In this document: in pieces, positions 1 through 11,183 of the stretch
Layout of the letters: each line of letters opens with the position of its first letter
Numbering within the stretch: the first letter of the stretch is position 1
NCBI GenBank assembly: GCA_020881915.1
Contig: JAJFPB010000002.1
Span: 620,001-684,000, forward strand
Direction of reading: 5' to 3'
DNA from: Paramyrothecium sp. XJ0827
Lineage: Eukaryota; Ascomycota; Sordariomycetes; Hypocreales; Stachybotryaceae
Length of the DNA stretch: 64,000 bases
Position numbers and translations under genes: made by a program
Notes under the pieces: generated by a model
The model's database searches: none
Told to the model about the DNA's origin: nothing
What the model saw: the letters and a program-made list of their open reading frames with translations, nothing else

Positions 1-894
1 GCGAAGCATCTACCCCTGACCTGGCGCGATGACTTTGAGATGTACGCATGGGACACGGAGGACCCGCAGTTCGAGCGCATTGTTAACTCGCCGGCGTACT
101 TGGGATTTGTTGTCACGGACCGACTCGCAAAGAACGTAACCATTAAGATTCCGTTCAAGCTCCTCAACCTGACTCTAGAAGAGCCTATAGTCGACACACC
201 AACACAATACTTCCCCTGCCGGTCCAAGAACGACACGTCTGTTTGGACGCTCGGTCGGGCGTTCTTGCAGGGAGCGTTCCTGGGCTTCAATTACGAAAAG
301 GACCTCATGTACCTCGCGCAGGCACCCGGGCCGGACGTGGGCCAAGAGATACTTGTGGCGCACGAAGAGGAGGATAGCTCCATCACGACCAACCCGGCGG
401 ATGAGTTTGAAAAGTCGTGGCGTTCAACTTGGAAGGTGATTGAGGAAAAGAAAGTCGAGGAGGGCGGCAGTGGCAGCGGCAACCAAACGGAAAATGGTGA
501 AGGAAATTCAAGAGGGAACGATGGGCCGAATGACGGTACAGCACCGCCAGCCACTGCTGAGACCTCCAAAGGTCTTTCAGGAGGCGTTATCGCAGGCATC
601 GCCGTCGGAGTGGGCCTCGGTCTCGCTGCCTTTGCCGTTGCAGCATTTCTGTACTGGCGCCGCCGGCGATCGGCCACCGCCGGCGCCGCCGCCCATGCTC
701 CCCCGATCTATGAGAAGGAAGAATACAGGTATAATATGCCCGAGGCCCCAGGCGGCGAGCTCCCGCACGAGCTATTCTCACCGCAGAAAACGCATGAAGC
801 GCCGGGGAGTGGGATGTACCATGAGCTGGACGGCGCTTCATTTGCAGAGCTGCCTTCGCAACAGCCACCGACAGGCCGGAAGGGTCGTTCATGA
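1..894 (+). CDS. Membrane-anchored pepsin-like (peptidase A1-type) protein, 3' part
   Basis: The frame is open from the first base, so the N-terminal part, including at least one catalytic aspartate motif, lies outside the window. The visible 297 codons hold the end of an A1-like domain (YFPCRS followed by WTLGRAFLQGAFLGFNYE, typical of the last strands of fungal pepsin-like proteins). Next comes an acidic stalk rich in Gly, Ser and Asn, a transmembrane helix near codons 196-220 (GGVIAGIAVGVGLGLAAF...), and an Arg-rich stop-transfer and cytosolic tail. The family acts at the cell surface on secreted or wall proteins. Whether this copy is catalytic cannot be judged because the DTG/DSG motifs are not in view. 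The architecture is clear; the exact substrate is unknown. Confidence 0.75.
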   Translation, partial: AKHLPLTWRDDFEMYAWDTEDPQFERIVNSPAYLGFVVTDRLAKNVTIKIPFKLLNLTLEEPIVDTPTQYFPCRSKNDTSVWTLGRAFLQGAFLGFNYEKDLMYLAQAPGPDVGQEILVAHEEEDSSITTNPADEFEKSWRSTWKVIEEKKVEEGGSGSGNQTENGEGNSRGNDGPNDGTAPPATAETSKGLSGGVIAGIAVGVGLGLAAFAVAAFLYWRRRRSATAGAAAHAPPIYEKEEYRYNMPEAPGGELPHELFSPQKTHEAPGSGMYHELDGASFAELPSQQPPTGRKGRS

Positions 895-1576
895 CGTAGC
901 AACTTCTGTATACATTACTATCTATATTTATGATTAATGATCTTTTTTCTGCCTTGGCTTTGCAAAGGAAATATGGACTGTTGGGTTCCATATTTAGGTA
1001 CTCTATCCCCAATCGTACACTAGTTCGTCCAAGAGAACGCTCTGCTGCGTCCGATCTTTATCAGTGCACTAATAACTCCTTTGTGCTTAAGTTGTGAAGC
1101 ATGTCAGTTCCCGCATGTTCTTGAACTTGTGGATGTGCCAAACAGATGAGCGACCGGTTGATGCCCCGTTGTTCGACGAGAACAGGGACTACACCTTGAA
1201 TGGTCTCAAATGCAACTTGTTAGGGAATGTTTTATCCGCTTCTGCCCCCACTACGACCAGTCCTAAAACCTGTTAGAAGTTTACTACTCTTCTTGTATAT
1301 TCTTGCTAAAGTCGCAGCTCCTGCTGCAAGTTGAGTCAGAGGGCGCTGTGGACACCGGGCTATCTGAAGACTCTGAAACTTGTGTTAAAGAATGTTCTGG
1401 TACTTGTGATCGCTGACTTGAAGGAAATGGAACAAAACAGCCTGCGTTTGATTCGAAAAGCCAACTTGTAAAACCAGCTGGGTTGCCCAGGCATTGTATG
1501 GGCCCAGAGCGGCGCACGTGATGTTGCATTCAATGCTGCTCGCCAAATCAAGGTCACCCCCTCCGCAATTTGCACA
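895..1576. other. Intergenic, no gene seen
   Basis: The stretch between the protease-like gene and the HET gene has only short ORFs without recognisable motifs. It should contain the 3' end of the first gene and the promoter of the second. I see no repeat or RNA gene. Confidence 0.5.
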
Positions 1577-4318
1577 ATGTGCAGCGCTCATCTTCTGCCA
1601 ATGATGTCAGACTGCACAGCACTATGCGTCAGACTGCAATCGCTACCTTTCAAGGATGGAAACCCGCCCTCGCACGAGGAACTCATCTCCAACCTTCCCG
1701 AATCCAGGATTGAGGGATGTCGCGGCTGGTCCATCGGCTGCTGGGAAACCGTTCAGTCGCGCACTGCCTGTGCATTCTGCCAGCTTGTTGTAGCAGCAAT
1801 CCGTGGAAATGACAAGGAGTCGGCGAACTCTAGGGGATTGGAATTGGATCCAAAGCAAGAAATCAATGTGTTTTTGTTTCCAGATGAAACAGCCTTGCGG
1901 CTGTCCTACCCTTCACGGCTGGGCACCCAGCTCGCATTCATCGCCACAAATGAGGAAAAGTTTTTAGCCCCAGATAATGCCAGACGGATAGTTTCAGCCT
2001 TCATCGACTGTCGCAAAGTCAAAGGATGGCTAAAGTCTTGCGATGCCAATCATGATTGCGGTTTACACGCCAAGGAGAAACGAGGCGCTGATGAAGTTCG
2101 TAGAAATGAGTTCCAGACGTGTAATGAGACTGCTTACGCAGTGTACCAGGACGACAACCAAACTGCGGAGTTCTATCACGAGGCAAACAAATCCAATCTG
2201 AGAGTTGTGGACCTTGAAAATGGCTGCTTAAAACGCGTTGCCCTGGACGTGCGGTACGTCGCCCTGAGCTACGTTTGGGGGCAAGTTCCAATGTTCAAGT
2301 TGCAGCGCGACAACGAACAGGTACTTACCTCGCAAGGTGGACTTGATCATATAAGACATCAATTGCCACGGACCATCAATGACGCTATCGATTTTGTTCG
2401 CGGCCTCGGGGAGAAGTATCTCTGGGTTGATGCACTATGCCTGATGCAAGATGACAGCGTCGACGTCGAACATGGTGTCAAGAAGATGGACTCTATCTTC
2501 CAAGGTTCCTATTTTACCATTGTGGCAGGCTCTGGAGTGAATGGAGATAGCGGGCTACCAGGAGCCCCCAATACTGTGCGGACTCACCCCCAGGTCATCA
2601 AGGAGCTCCGCCAAGGGCTGCGGATGACTGTCATCCATAGCATTGACTGGCACCTATCTCGTTCTGTCTACAATAGGCGAGGCTGGACCTTGCAAGAATT
2701 TGTCCTACCCCAGCGGACTGTCATATTTATTGACAATCAAGTTTTCTTCCGTTGTCAGCAGGCAAATTGGAACGAAAACACCTGGTCGGATCATTGGACT
2801 TCCTATTTCGACGAAGACGATTTCAACATCAGCCGCATACCGCACTGGAGCGAGGGATGGTCAAGGTCCGCATGGGTCTATCAAAAACTTTGCGAAGATT
2901 ATTCCCGCCGACAACTTCGAGATGAGGGCGATACCCTCCGTGCCATGGCCGGAGTATGCCGTCCACTCTTTGCCGGAATGAGGACATTCGGCGTTGAGGG
3001 ACTTCCCGGCTATTTACTGGATCGGTTCTTGCTGTTCACATCAGTCCATGGGAACCTCCGCCGTCGTGCACGCTTTGCAAGCTTCTCTTGGTCTGGCTGG
3101 GAAGGAGAGATTGCGTGGCCCAGGGAATCATACGTACTGTTTAGGAAAGCAACCGAGGATTGGGCCGCAACTAACCTTCCGGAATGGTTCAGGACGAATA
3201 GACTCGTTGAGTGGAACGTCTTGAAGCCTAATGCAGTGCTTGAAAAGCTCGGCTCATTCGATACTCGGGGGTGCGCCCCTCTTCATGCTATCGCCAATAT
3301 TTACTCCATCGTTCAGGAGGGGGAACAGCAGCCACAGTTCACATACAATGATCGACACGAGTCTACCCCAAGCCTGCCTGACTGGGATGATTGGGGTTCG
3401 GATGCAAACCTACAAAGCGAAGACGGCCATATCAATGTTTTCAATACTAATCATGGCCAAGCTGAACCAGAACCGATTTCTTACGAAACGAACAACAGCT
3501 TGGTAGCTACTACTATCAGTTGGTACTCTCTTTGTACTATTATCAACTCATAAGCTTAACAATGCCCAGGATCCAACGAAACGCACATTGGAGACGGACA
3601 GTACGAAAACCTGTATTTTCAAGGTCATGACCTACAGATCTCTCTTTACCAGTATCGTCCTGCAAGGGCTTCCTTTTGGGTAGCAGAGGAAAATGAGGAT
3701 ACGGAGCTCGACATGAGAATCAAGGCAAGGTTCAAAAAAGAAGAACAGAAAAGGTCAAGCTTTAATAAAATGGGGGAAGAAGAAATTTCTGAACTACCAT
3801 TACCGTGAGTTCAAGTTGCTACCGTCCACTAACATGAGGGATTCTCACCTATAAGTAGAAAATTCCCACCTTATCCCGTCCTACAATTTCAGACTATATC
3901 GCTAAACTTGTTCCTGGGAAATTTCCCAGTGGATCCGTCAAGACTAGCCAAAAGTGGCCCTTGTCGAGACTCTCACCCAGTGGCTCCTGGCCAAAATCCA
4001 GGAATACCCCTTCTTGATAGGTCAAGGAGCGTTGTAGGCTCTCTTCATGCAGATAACCTTAGGCTGCTAGCGAGCTCTGAAGAGAAGGTCGAGCTTATAG
4101 TGCTAAGTCGTGGTCAGGTGCCGATAGTCAAATCTGCTCTGTTGGATCTGCTCGATGCACGGCGTGCCCGGGACGTTCCATGGGATTTATTCTGGGTTAT
4201 GCATATTGTGTGGATTGGTGGAATTGCAGAGCGACGGGGCATAGGACAAATTTTCCAGTCAGCATTAGGCAATGCTGTCGAGCCAAAGCCACGGTTTCAG
4301 ACAATATTCTTGGGATAG
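1577..4318 (+). CDS. HET-domain (heterokaryon incompatibility) protein
   Basis: Model: exons 1577-3502, 3602-3804 and 3859-4318 (862 aa). The N-terminus carries spaced cysteines. The HET domain starts near residue 228 with VALSYVWG, continues through YLWVDALCLMQDD, and reaches the RRGWTLQE block near residue 366. The C-terminus ends AERRGIGQIFQSAL...PKPRFQTIFLG, the usual closing motif of long HET proteins, so the gene looks intact. Intron 2 is strong (GTGAGT, CACTAAC, TAG). Intron 1 is less sure: donor GTAGCT at 3503 with acceptor 3600-3601 keeps frame, while the nearer acceptor at 3568-3569 leads to a stop. HET proteins trigger cell death after fusion of unlike hyphae; the partner of this one is unknown. 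The start is the first Met before the Cys-rich region, and an upstream exon is possible. Confidence 0.82.
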
Positions 4319-5601
4319 AGCGTACCAATGCTTAGTTCTGGGAATCACTGTAATATCTTGTTCCTTTTCTTCGTACTTTTCATGATCAAAAATTAGTTCA
4401 TAGAGCCGGGGCTCAAGCTTAATACTAGGTCGTCTGACAAGGGGTCCCATGCTGAGGTTCACTTCTCGCAATCACCTCAATTTGAAGAGACATGGTATTT
4501 ACTTCTCACTCTTACATACGCACCGATTGTTACGCATTACTCTTTGTACGTCTACCAATAGAGGATTACGGTTGATAAGTCGGCTTCGAAGCCATCTCCA
4601 CCAGATTGGCAATGCCCAAGGCAGCCTCCTCACAGAAGGAAAGTAGTCAGTACCTGGCCCATCCAACTCCTCCTACCGAGGCGAAACAGTGGCCTTTCTC
4701 TAATAGCCAGAATCTAGTCCAGATGCGGGGTTTGGTGGTTTGATCCCAGCCGTGTTCTTGTCCACCTGCGCGATGCATGGTCCATCTGGTTAGAGGCGGG
4801 GAACACCAAGGAGCGACGCAGCTGATGTATGGACAAGCTCGGCGAGCTTACAGTTGATCTAGAACTATTGGCTACACCATTTACAGTGAGCCTAAACCAC
4901 TGAGTGCGCGACTTCAGGTGTTTTCCTCGTTCTCGCTAAACATAAAGCCGTCGGCTGCGTCTACACGAGGCGGACCTGTTCCTCAGAAAGGGCCATAAAC
5001 AGGGCAGATCGATTCGCTAGGCGTCATGGCCCACTATCGTGCCTTGTCTTGCCTTGTAGCTTCAAGTCAAGGGCCTCGGCATCCTTCATGCGACCATCCG
5101 CAATACGAGCTTCCCTGCTTTCCCCGCGCTTGCCCCGCGATTTTGTAGGAACTGCCGGAGCCGATCGTACCTCAGGATTGGTGCGCTAAGGTTGCCCAGT
5201 CCTTCCGCCACCAGCCCTATCAATCTCTATTGCTCACCCCCCGGATCCCTAACTGGTCTGTATGACAACACAATGTTAATCACAGTTGGGGAAAGTGATG
5301 ATCTATGGTACTAGCCGGGGACTTGGGGTTACATTCACTTCTTGAATTCAAGCGACGGCTTTAAAACCCGGAATGCTTCATCAGCTGCTTTATGCAAATT
5401 AGCCCACTTGCCAGCCTCCATACCTCAATTCCTCAGGTTGTACGGACTCCGTTGACTTTGAGGGGTAGTCTATTTAAACGTCGGTTAGAAAACTGTTATT
5501 TAAACTATGATGAGATCTTCCTATGGAAAGGCAATCGACTTTACTTCGGTTCACTACGAACAGGATAATTCGTCAAGTTTTAGTTTTGTAATTGAGAGAC
5601 T
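4319..5601. other. Intergenic, no gene seen
   Basis: Lies between the HET gene and the fucosidase. All six frames are cut into short ORFs (longest about 100 codons) with no family motif. It should hold the fucosidase promoter. No RNA gene or clear repeat recognised. Confidence 0.5.
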
Positions 5602-7713
5602 ATGCACCTTCTCAAAAGGCTGAGCTTGCTTGCTTACGCAGCAGTAGCAGCGGACGCACACGCTGTTAGTTCGTTGGTTGAGAGAACAGGTATGGAGCCA
5701 CAGCGTCAACCTAACGTATAAGGCAATACATGTTGCTAACAACTGCGTCACAGCCGCCGCATCTCCCAACCTTGTGGTTAGAGGAGCTACGCTGACCTCC
5801 AAATGGTTTGAAGGCACCGATCTCGAGCAAGTCGTCGAACTGATTGTGGCAAACCAACACACAACGAACTACCTCAACTGGGAGGACACTCTGGACATCA
5901 CCGTGCAGTCAGAATTCCTTGACACCATCACGCCAGGCCGTCTCATTCGCCTCGCACCGGGACAAGATGCTGTCGTTCAGGTAGGCGTCAAGAATAAGGC
6001 TGGAGTTGTTCCAGGCGTTCGATGCGATGCCACGGTTGTTGCCACTTGGGGACAGAAGTATGGAGACACCGTAACTACAAGCCAGAATATATCTGGAAAA
6101 TGTGGATTCGGTGATTACGAGGCATCTGAAAGCAGCCTTTCTTTCCACTGGAACCCGGACTGGTTCCATGAGATCAAATATGGAATCTTCATCCATTGGG
6201 GTATTTATGCGGCTCCAGGCTATGGCAACGAGCCAGGGCCTAGCCAAGACTACGCCGAATGGTATGTTTGCTAGTCCTGATACCTGATGGTAGCTTACTA
6301 TCAAATAGGTACGGGTTTCGCATGACCCAACCCGACTTTGAGAGTCAGACGTATCAATATCATCGCGAAGTATACGGTGAAGACTTCAGCTACGACGATT
6401 TCATGTCAAACTTTACAGATGAGTACTTTGATGCTCAAGATTGGGTCAACTTGGTTGCGGATGCCGGCGCACAATACTTCGTCCCTGTAACAAGTAAAGC
6501 CCCCACGTCCGTTAGCTCTCTCAGGAGCTTATTTACCGTCATCATTGCTGACAGCCGACTATAGAACATCACGATGGCTGGGCGCTCTATAACTTCACCG
6601 AGTCGATTAGTAAACGTTCCACTGTCCACTACGGCCCTAAGCGAGACTTTATCCGGGAACTCTTTGATGTAGCTAAAGCGGAACACCCAGAAATCCGTCG
6701 AGGTACGTGCCCAACTGAGGTTTCAGTGCTTGCATGCTGACTGCGAGATCAGGCACGTATTTCAGCATGCCAGAGTGGTTCAATCCCGCATACGTCCCTT
6801 ATGGCTGGGACCAAAACTACAAGGGCAATTACTATGGCCGTCCTCCCACAAATCCTTATACTAATAAGAGCATTGAATACACTGGATATGTCGAAGTAGA
6901 TGACTATATAGACGATATCCAGAACCCCCAGATTGAAGCTCTATTCTACGACTACGACACGGAGATTTTGTGGTGTGATATTGGAGGGCCTAACAAGTCT
7001 CCCGAGGTTCTTGCGCCATGGTTGAATTGGGCGCGCGATCAGGGCAGGCAGGTCACCTGGAACAATCGATGCGGCATCGGCGGTGATTTTGCGACTCCAG
7101 AGTACGTTTTAGAGTGAAAGCGCAAGCGCAATTTTCTCGCTAAACAGTGAATAGGTACGCCGGTTTAACTTTCTCGCGGTCCAAGTTTGAAAGCAATCGA
7201 GGCATGGATCCTTTCTCGTTCGGGTTCAACTACATGACAAAAGACACGGACTACATGACTGGTGAAGATATAGTCCTGGACTTGGTGAACATAGTAGTCA
7301 ACAACGGAAACTTCCTGCTCAACATCGGCCCAAAGAACGACGGCAGTATTCCCGAAGCCCAGCGGCGAAACCTTCTCGACGCTGGTGCATGGATCCATTC
7401 GCATGGGGAAGCCATTTTTGGGACTCGTTATTGGGGCGTGGCCAGAGAGTCTGGCCCATACCGCTACGCAACAAAGCAGGACGCCTTCTATATCCACCAT
7501 ATCGGCCAACCGTCTTCTCAGCTTGTGTTCAAGGAATTGGTTCCCTGGTTGGATGGTGATACGGTAAGTGTTGTTGGTGGTAGTGAGGATGGTACTGTCA
7601 TCCACGCAGCAAGAAATGGAGATGGAAACCTAGTCCTGGAGTTGCCTAGTGCTGTCATCAACGGTGACAAGTATGTCTGGACTTTCAAAATCAGCTACGC
7701 TGTGGGAGTTTGA
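5602..7713 (+). CDS. Secreted alpha-L-fucosidase, GH29
   Basis: Six exons: 5602-5689, 5754-6261, 6309-6493, 6565-6702, 6753-7101, 7155-7713 (608 aa), all with GT-AG introns of 47-71 nt. The first exon encodes a signal peptide (MHLLKRLSLLAYAAVAADAHA). An N-terminal beta-sandwich-like region comes before the GH29 barrel, which begins with WFHEIKYGIFIHWGIYAAPGY. The substrate-binding HHDGW (KHHDGWALYNF) is created by the exon 3/exon 4 join. The likely nucleophile Asp is in LWCDIGGP, and NGNFLLNIGPKNDG follows, as in the family. It should release terminal L-fucose from glycans outside the cell. The extra N-terminal module makes it longer than minimal GH29 enzymes. Family call is firm; linkage specificity is not. 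Confidence 0.9.
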
Positions 7714-8582
7714 CAACCACACAAGGAGTTACTACGGTAATAAGATGTGATGGTGATCGGTTAAATGTTGTGCGTGTGTGGCTGGATGTTATTGAAAGAG
7801 TCGTCACGAAGCCACTAGATTGGTTGATCTAGTACATAGGGGCCATAAGATTCAGAGCCTGGTCGGAGGTTTCGCCCCCAGGATTCGTAACAGCAAGTAG
7901 GGACTTCGTCGCTAGTTTCGTACACGCAACTGTTTCATCTTGAGTAGCCGTCATCAGCGTGGCTAGCAATAGAAAACACATGTATGGCCATTTTATTTGT
8001 GTAGCAGAAGCCCCTTCGCAAGATATACGGATACTTTACTTCTCAATAAGTTCCATAGGAAGCGCACTTCAAACAACGCCCTGCTGCTGTCTCTGCTTGA
8101 CCCAATGTTAAATACATGGCCCATCCAAAGTACTGGCCATAAACCGCAAGCAAGCTGACGGGTTGCCAGCTGGACCAGTAAGCGCAGGCAAATAGAACTC
8201 TCAGCCTAAGAGAGGAGGCATAGGGGTCGAGTCAGGTCTTACTGTTCAGAGGTGTGTATTTGGATAGGATGAAACTACGACCGCTACTTATAAGTGCAGG
8301 ATGAGTGTCTGCGACACACCGTCTAACGATAAAAGATTAAGTCAGAGCTTTTGTTTCGGCATTATCCTCAGGGGCTAAAATAGACAGGTAGTCTACGTGC
8401 CAATAGCCGATCAGACACCGTCAAGTAGCTCCGCATACGCTACCCCGCTTGGGCTATCGTCCTGTCGTGGGCGCAGCCAGAACTTTGACTTCAACACTTC
8501 GTGAACTGATCATCACTGCTGCCTATTCTTTCACATCGCCGTTATTACCATTGTCTGAGCTGGAAAGCCACAGGTGAGCAGA
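7714..8582. other. Intergenic, no gene seen
   Basis: Separates the fucosidase 3' end from the dehydrogenase start. No ORF of note, RNA gene or repeat seen; presumably the terminator of one gene and the promoter of the next. Confidence 0.5.
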
Positions 8583-9749
8583 ATGAGTACTTTCCAGCTT
8601 CGGGATGTCGACAACAATCTCGTTGGCAGGCTAGCTCTAGTCACTGGCGCAAGGCATGTTTGCGATTATGAGACAAGAGTTTTATCGATACTGATTCTTC
8701 GCAAAGTGGCGGTATCGGCTCGGCTATCGCGCGTGCGCTGGCCGCGGAAGGTTGTGATCTGGCTCTTCATTGCAACGCCAACTTGGTAAATTGAGCCCAT
8801 CCCTTAATGACTTGTCTCCCCATGTAATTGGACAGTCTGTGCTAACATCCCATTAATAGGGCAAGGTTAAGGCATTGTCAGCCGAGTTGAAGCTTGCTCA
8901 TCCCGGCCAGACATTTATTTGCGTGTCAGCCGACCTTGGTTCTCGCGACGAGACAAAATCACTCGTCGACAAGATCTTAAAAGAGCCCTCGATATCCGCA
9001 AAACACAAGGCTGTCTCGATTTTAGTCGCAAATGCCGGCCTTGGGAGACGTATCAGAGATGTGCAAGACATTGAGGAACCGGACTGGGATGCGATTATGG
9101 AAGTCAACGCACGGAGCCAGTTTGTTGTCGTCAAAGCCTGTCTCCCGGGCATGAGGTCACAGTGCTGGGGGAGGGTGGTCCTCGTGGGAAGCATCTCAAG
9201 CAAGGGTGGTGGGATCAATGGATGCCACTACGCAGCTTCGAAGGGCGCTCTAAGGTGGGCGATTTCCGTGCCTGTGAACTCGGGCATCCGCTGACGCTCC
9301 TAGTTCTATGGGTCTGAACCTGGCGACTATCCTGGCAGGCGAGGGAGTTACCGTGAACACTGTTAGTGAGCCACACCATCTTGGCATATGTTGCTGACTT
9401 CTGTCCAGATACTGCCGGCGATGATTGGTGCAACAGACATGATCCCGACCCCCAAATCCAGGTACCAATCTGACTTGTTGCTGTGCTTCAATGGTCGCTA
9501 ACTGCTAGCTACAAGGGAATGGACAAGCGACACCAATCTTGAAAAACTGAAGGCGACGGACCCTGGCCTCGCAATCGCAGCTAGTGTCCCTGTCCGTCGC
9601 TTGGGCCAGCCTCAAGAAGTCGCCAATGTGGCCGTAATGTCTGTGACTATCCTCCCTGCTCCTGGGCCATTGCTGACAATCTTTGAAGGATGGCCAAAAC
9701 GGGGTATCTCACCGGGCAAGAGATCCTTCTTTCTGGTGGCTTGAAGTAG
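8583..9749 (+). CDS. Short-chain dehydrogenase/reductase (SDR)
   Basis: Seven exons: 8583-8653, 8707-8785, 8860-9254, 9304-9361, 9409-9461, 9516-9638, 9689-9749 (279 aa, the usual SDR length). The cofactor motif VTGASGGIG appears only after joining exons 1 and 2. Then follow a NAG strand motif (ILVANAGLG), the catalytic Ser region (LVGSISSKGG), the active site YAASK, and a C-terminal GYLTGQEILLSGGL. Intron 1 has a GC donor (AG|GCATGT) instead of GT. The last intron uses GTCTGT. The enzyme should reduce or oxidise a carbonyl/alcohol with NAD(P)(H); the substrate is unknown. The usual INAIAPG segment reads VNTILPAMIGATDM. The start is the ATG just after the in-frame GTG at 8574. Confidence 0.85.
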
Positions 9750-11183
9750 GAGGTGTGAGAATGCGGAACCCTCTAGCTTTATGAAGGCAGCGAGTTGGTT
9801 AAATGGACAAGTGATTGACACAAAACGCGGGATTGTAACAGAGGGCTTAGGGAGATCCCTTTGACTTATTTCTTCGCTTTATCAAGACCTTAAACGAGAT
9901 TTTTAAATCAGCCGAGGGCATGTTTATAGGCTTTTTCACCAGAGTCTACGAAGAGAATCCTTTTTGAAGCTCCTATGTATCGGCCAAGCGATCAAGTGCC
10001 GTCTCATCACTTGCACGACGCTGAATATGGCATCAACACCAAGCAAGACGAGAACACAGAGACCCTTCCTAGCTAAGGGGTGACTCGAGCCTTCTCGATT
10101 GTGATTCTCTAGAGCGTTCAGGCTCTCATCTTATCAGATTGGTTGCTTCCACCAGCAGACAGATCCACACACTTTGAAGGTCTGTCTTGGAAAGTATTTC
10201 GGGACTTGGCGCTGCAGGGATAAGATGTCTTCACAAGCAAATTAACAAACTTGTGGACATTGAAGCATAAGGCTGCAAGAATGATTCGTGTGGATGAAAA
10301 CGAATTCATTCAACGCAGTTCACAGCTCTTGGCCACGTCGGCGGGGAATCCCTTCGCCAGCTCACGCTCGTTCCCAGAAACCTCAAAACCTGGCGATTTC
10401 CATCCCTTCCTGCAAAACTCACCTTCCGCAAAGACTCAGGAGGCCCATCAGCCCTTGATCAAGGCAGAAGCCAAGCCCGGTGGACATGGCACAAGCAAAT
10501 CTCCCGCGGACCAACAGCCAGGCCCACCTCAAAGGCCCAGAACATCGGCGTTGGCGGTCGCCGCCATACACTCGTGGGCTTCCAGTTCTGGGCGAAGCGG
10601 GTCCAGTATTGGATTGGCACGCCCGTTTTTGGTGGAGGTCGTTCTTGGCGATCTGTTAGCGAGGGGCTGCGCACCCAGGAGAACCACAAGGCGGACGGTG
10701 TCATTGAAGACGTGTAGCTCGAGTTGAAGTGCTGTGCCGCTGCAATCGACGCTTTCAAAGCATTATAGCCGAACACGCTGTTGAGGAGGGTAGTCGGTCC
10801 CTTTTTCTCCTCTGTACTATCAGACTCTTTAGAACGGCAAAGAGGTTACGCTCCCCAATCACAAAGCAATCAAAAACAACCGCCAAGACTTCTCCCCTGC
10901 CGTTGCCGACCCTAGTCAACAGAGCGTCCACCAAAGGCCCAATGCTTGCGTGCCTTGCGCAGAGGTGACGCCTTACATGCCCCCTGTCATCTCCTGCTGT
11001 CAATTAAAACATAGCCGCAAACTATGGGGACCCGCGGTTCGAGATAGGCTACTGGACGTCGAAGTGGAAAAATGCCGTGAGCGAACGCACGCAGGCCGAT
11101 GGCATTTAAGGGTCCTGCGTCGCCGTGATCCCCGAATGAGGGCATATCGTTGTCGATCTCCTCGTCTCCTATCTCACATACAG
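9750..11183. other. Intergenic, no supported gene
   Basis: Contains overlapping ORFs of 60-158 codons on both strands (for example 10251-10727 plus and 10459-10776 minus) with no recognisable domain, no clear intron pattern and no obvious start context. It should carry the promoter of the Ecm33-like gene. A gene remnant cannot be excluded. Confidence 0.4.

Noticed and set aside
4730..4760. Possible tRNA B-box (GGTTTGATCCC)
   Set aside because: No T-stem or acceptor pairing in the flanks.
10251..10776. Overlapping ORFs of 158 (plus) and 105 (minus) codons
   Set aside because: No motif, no intron logic, and both cannot be favoured over each other.
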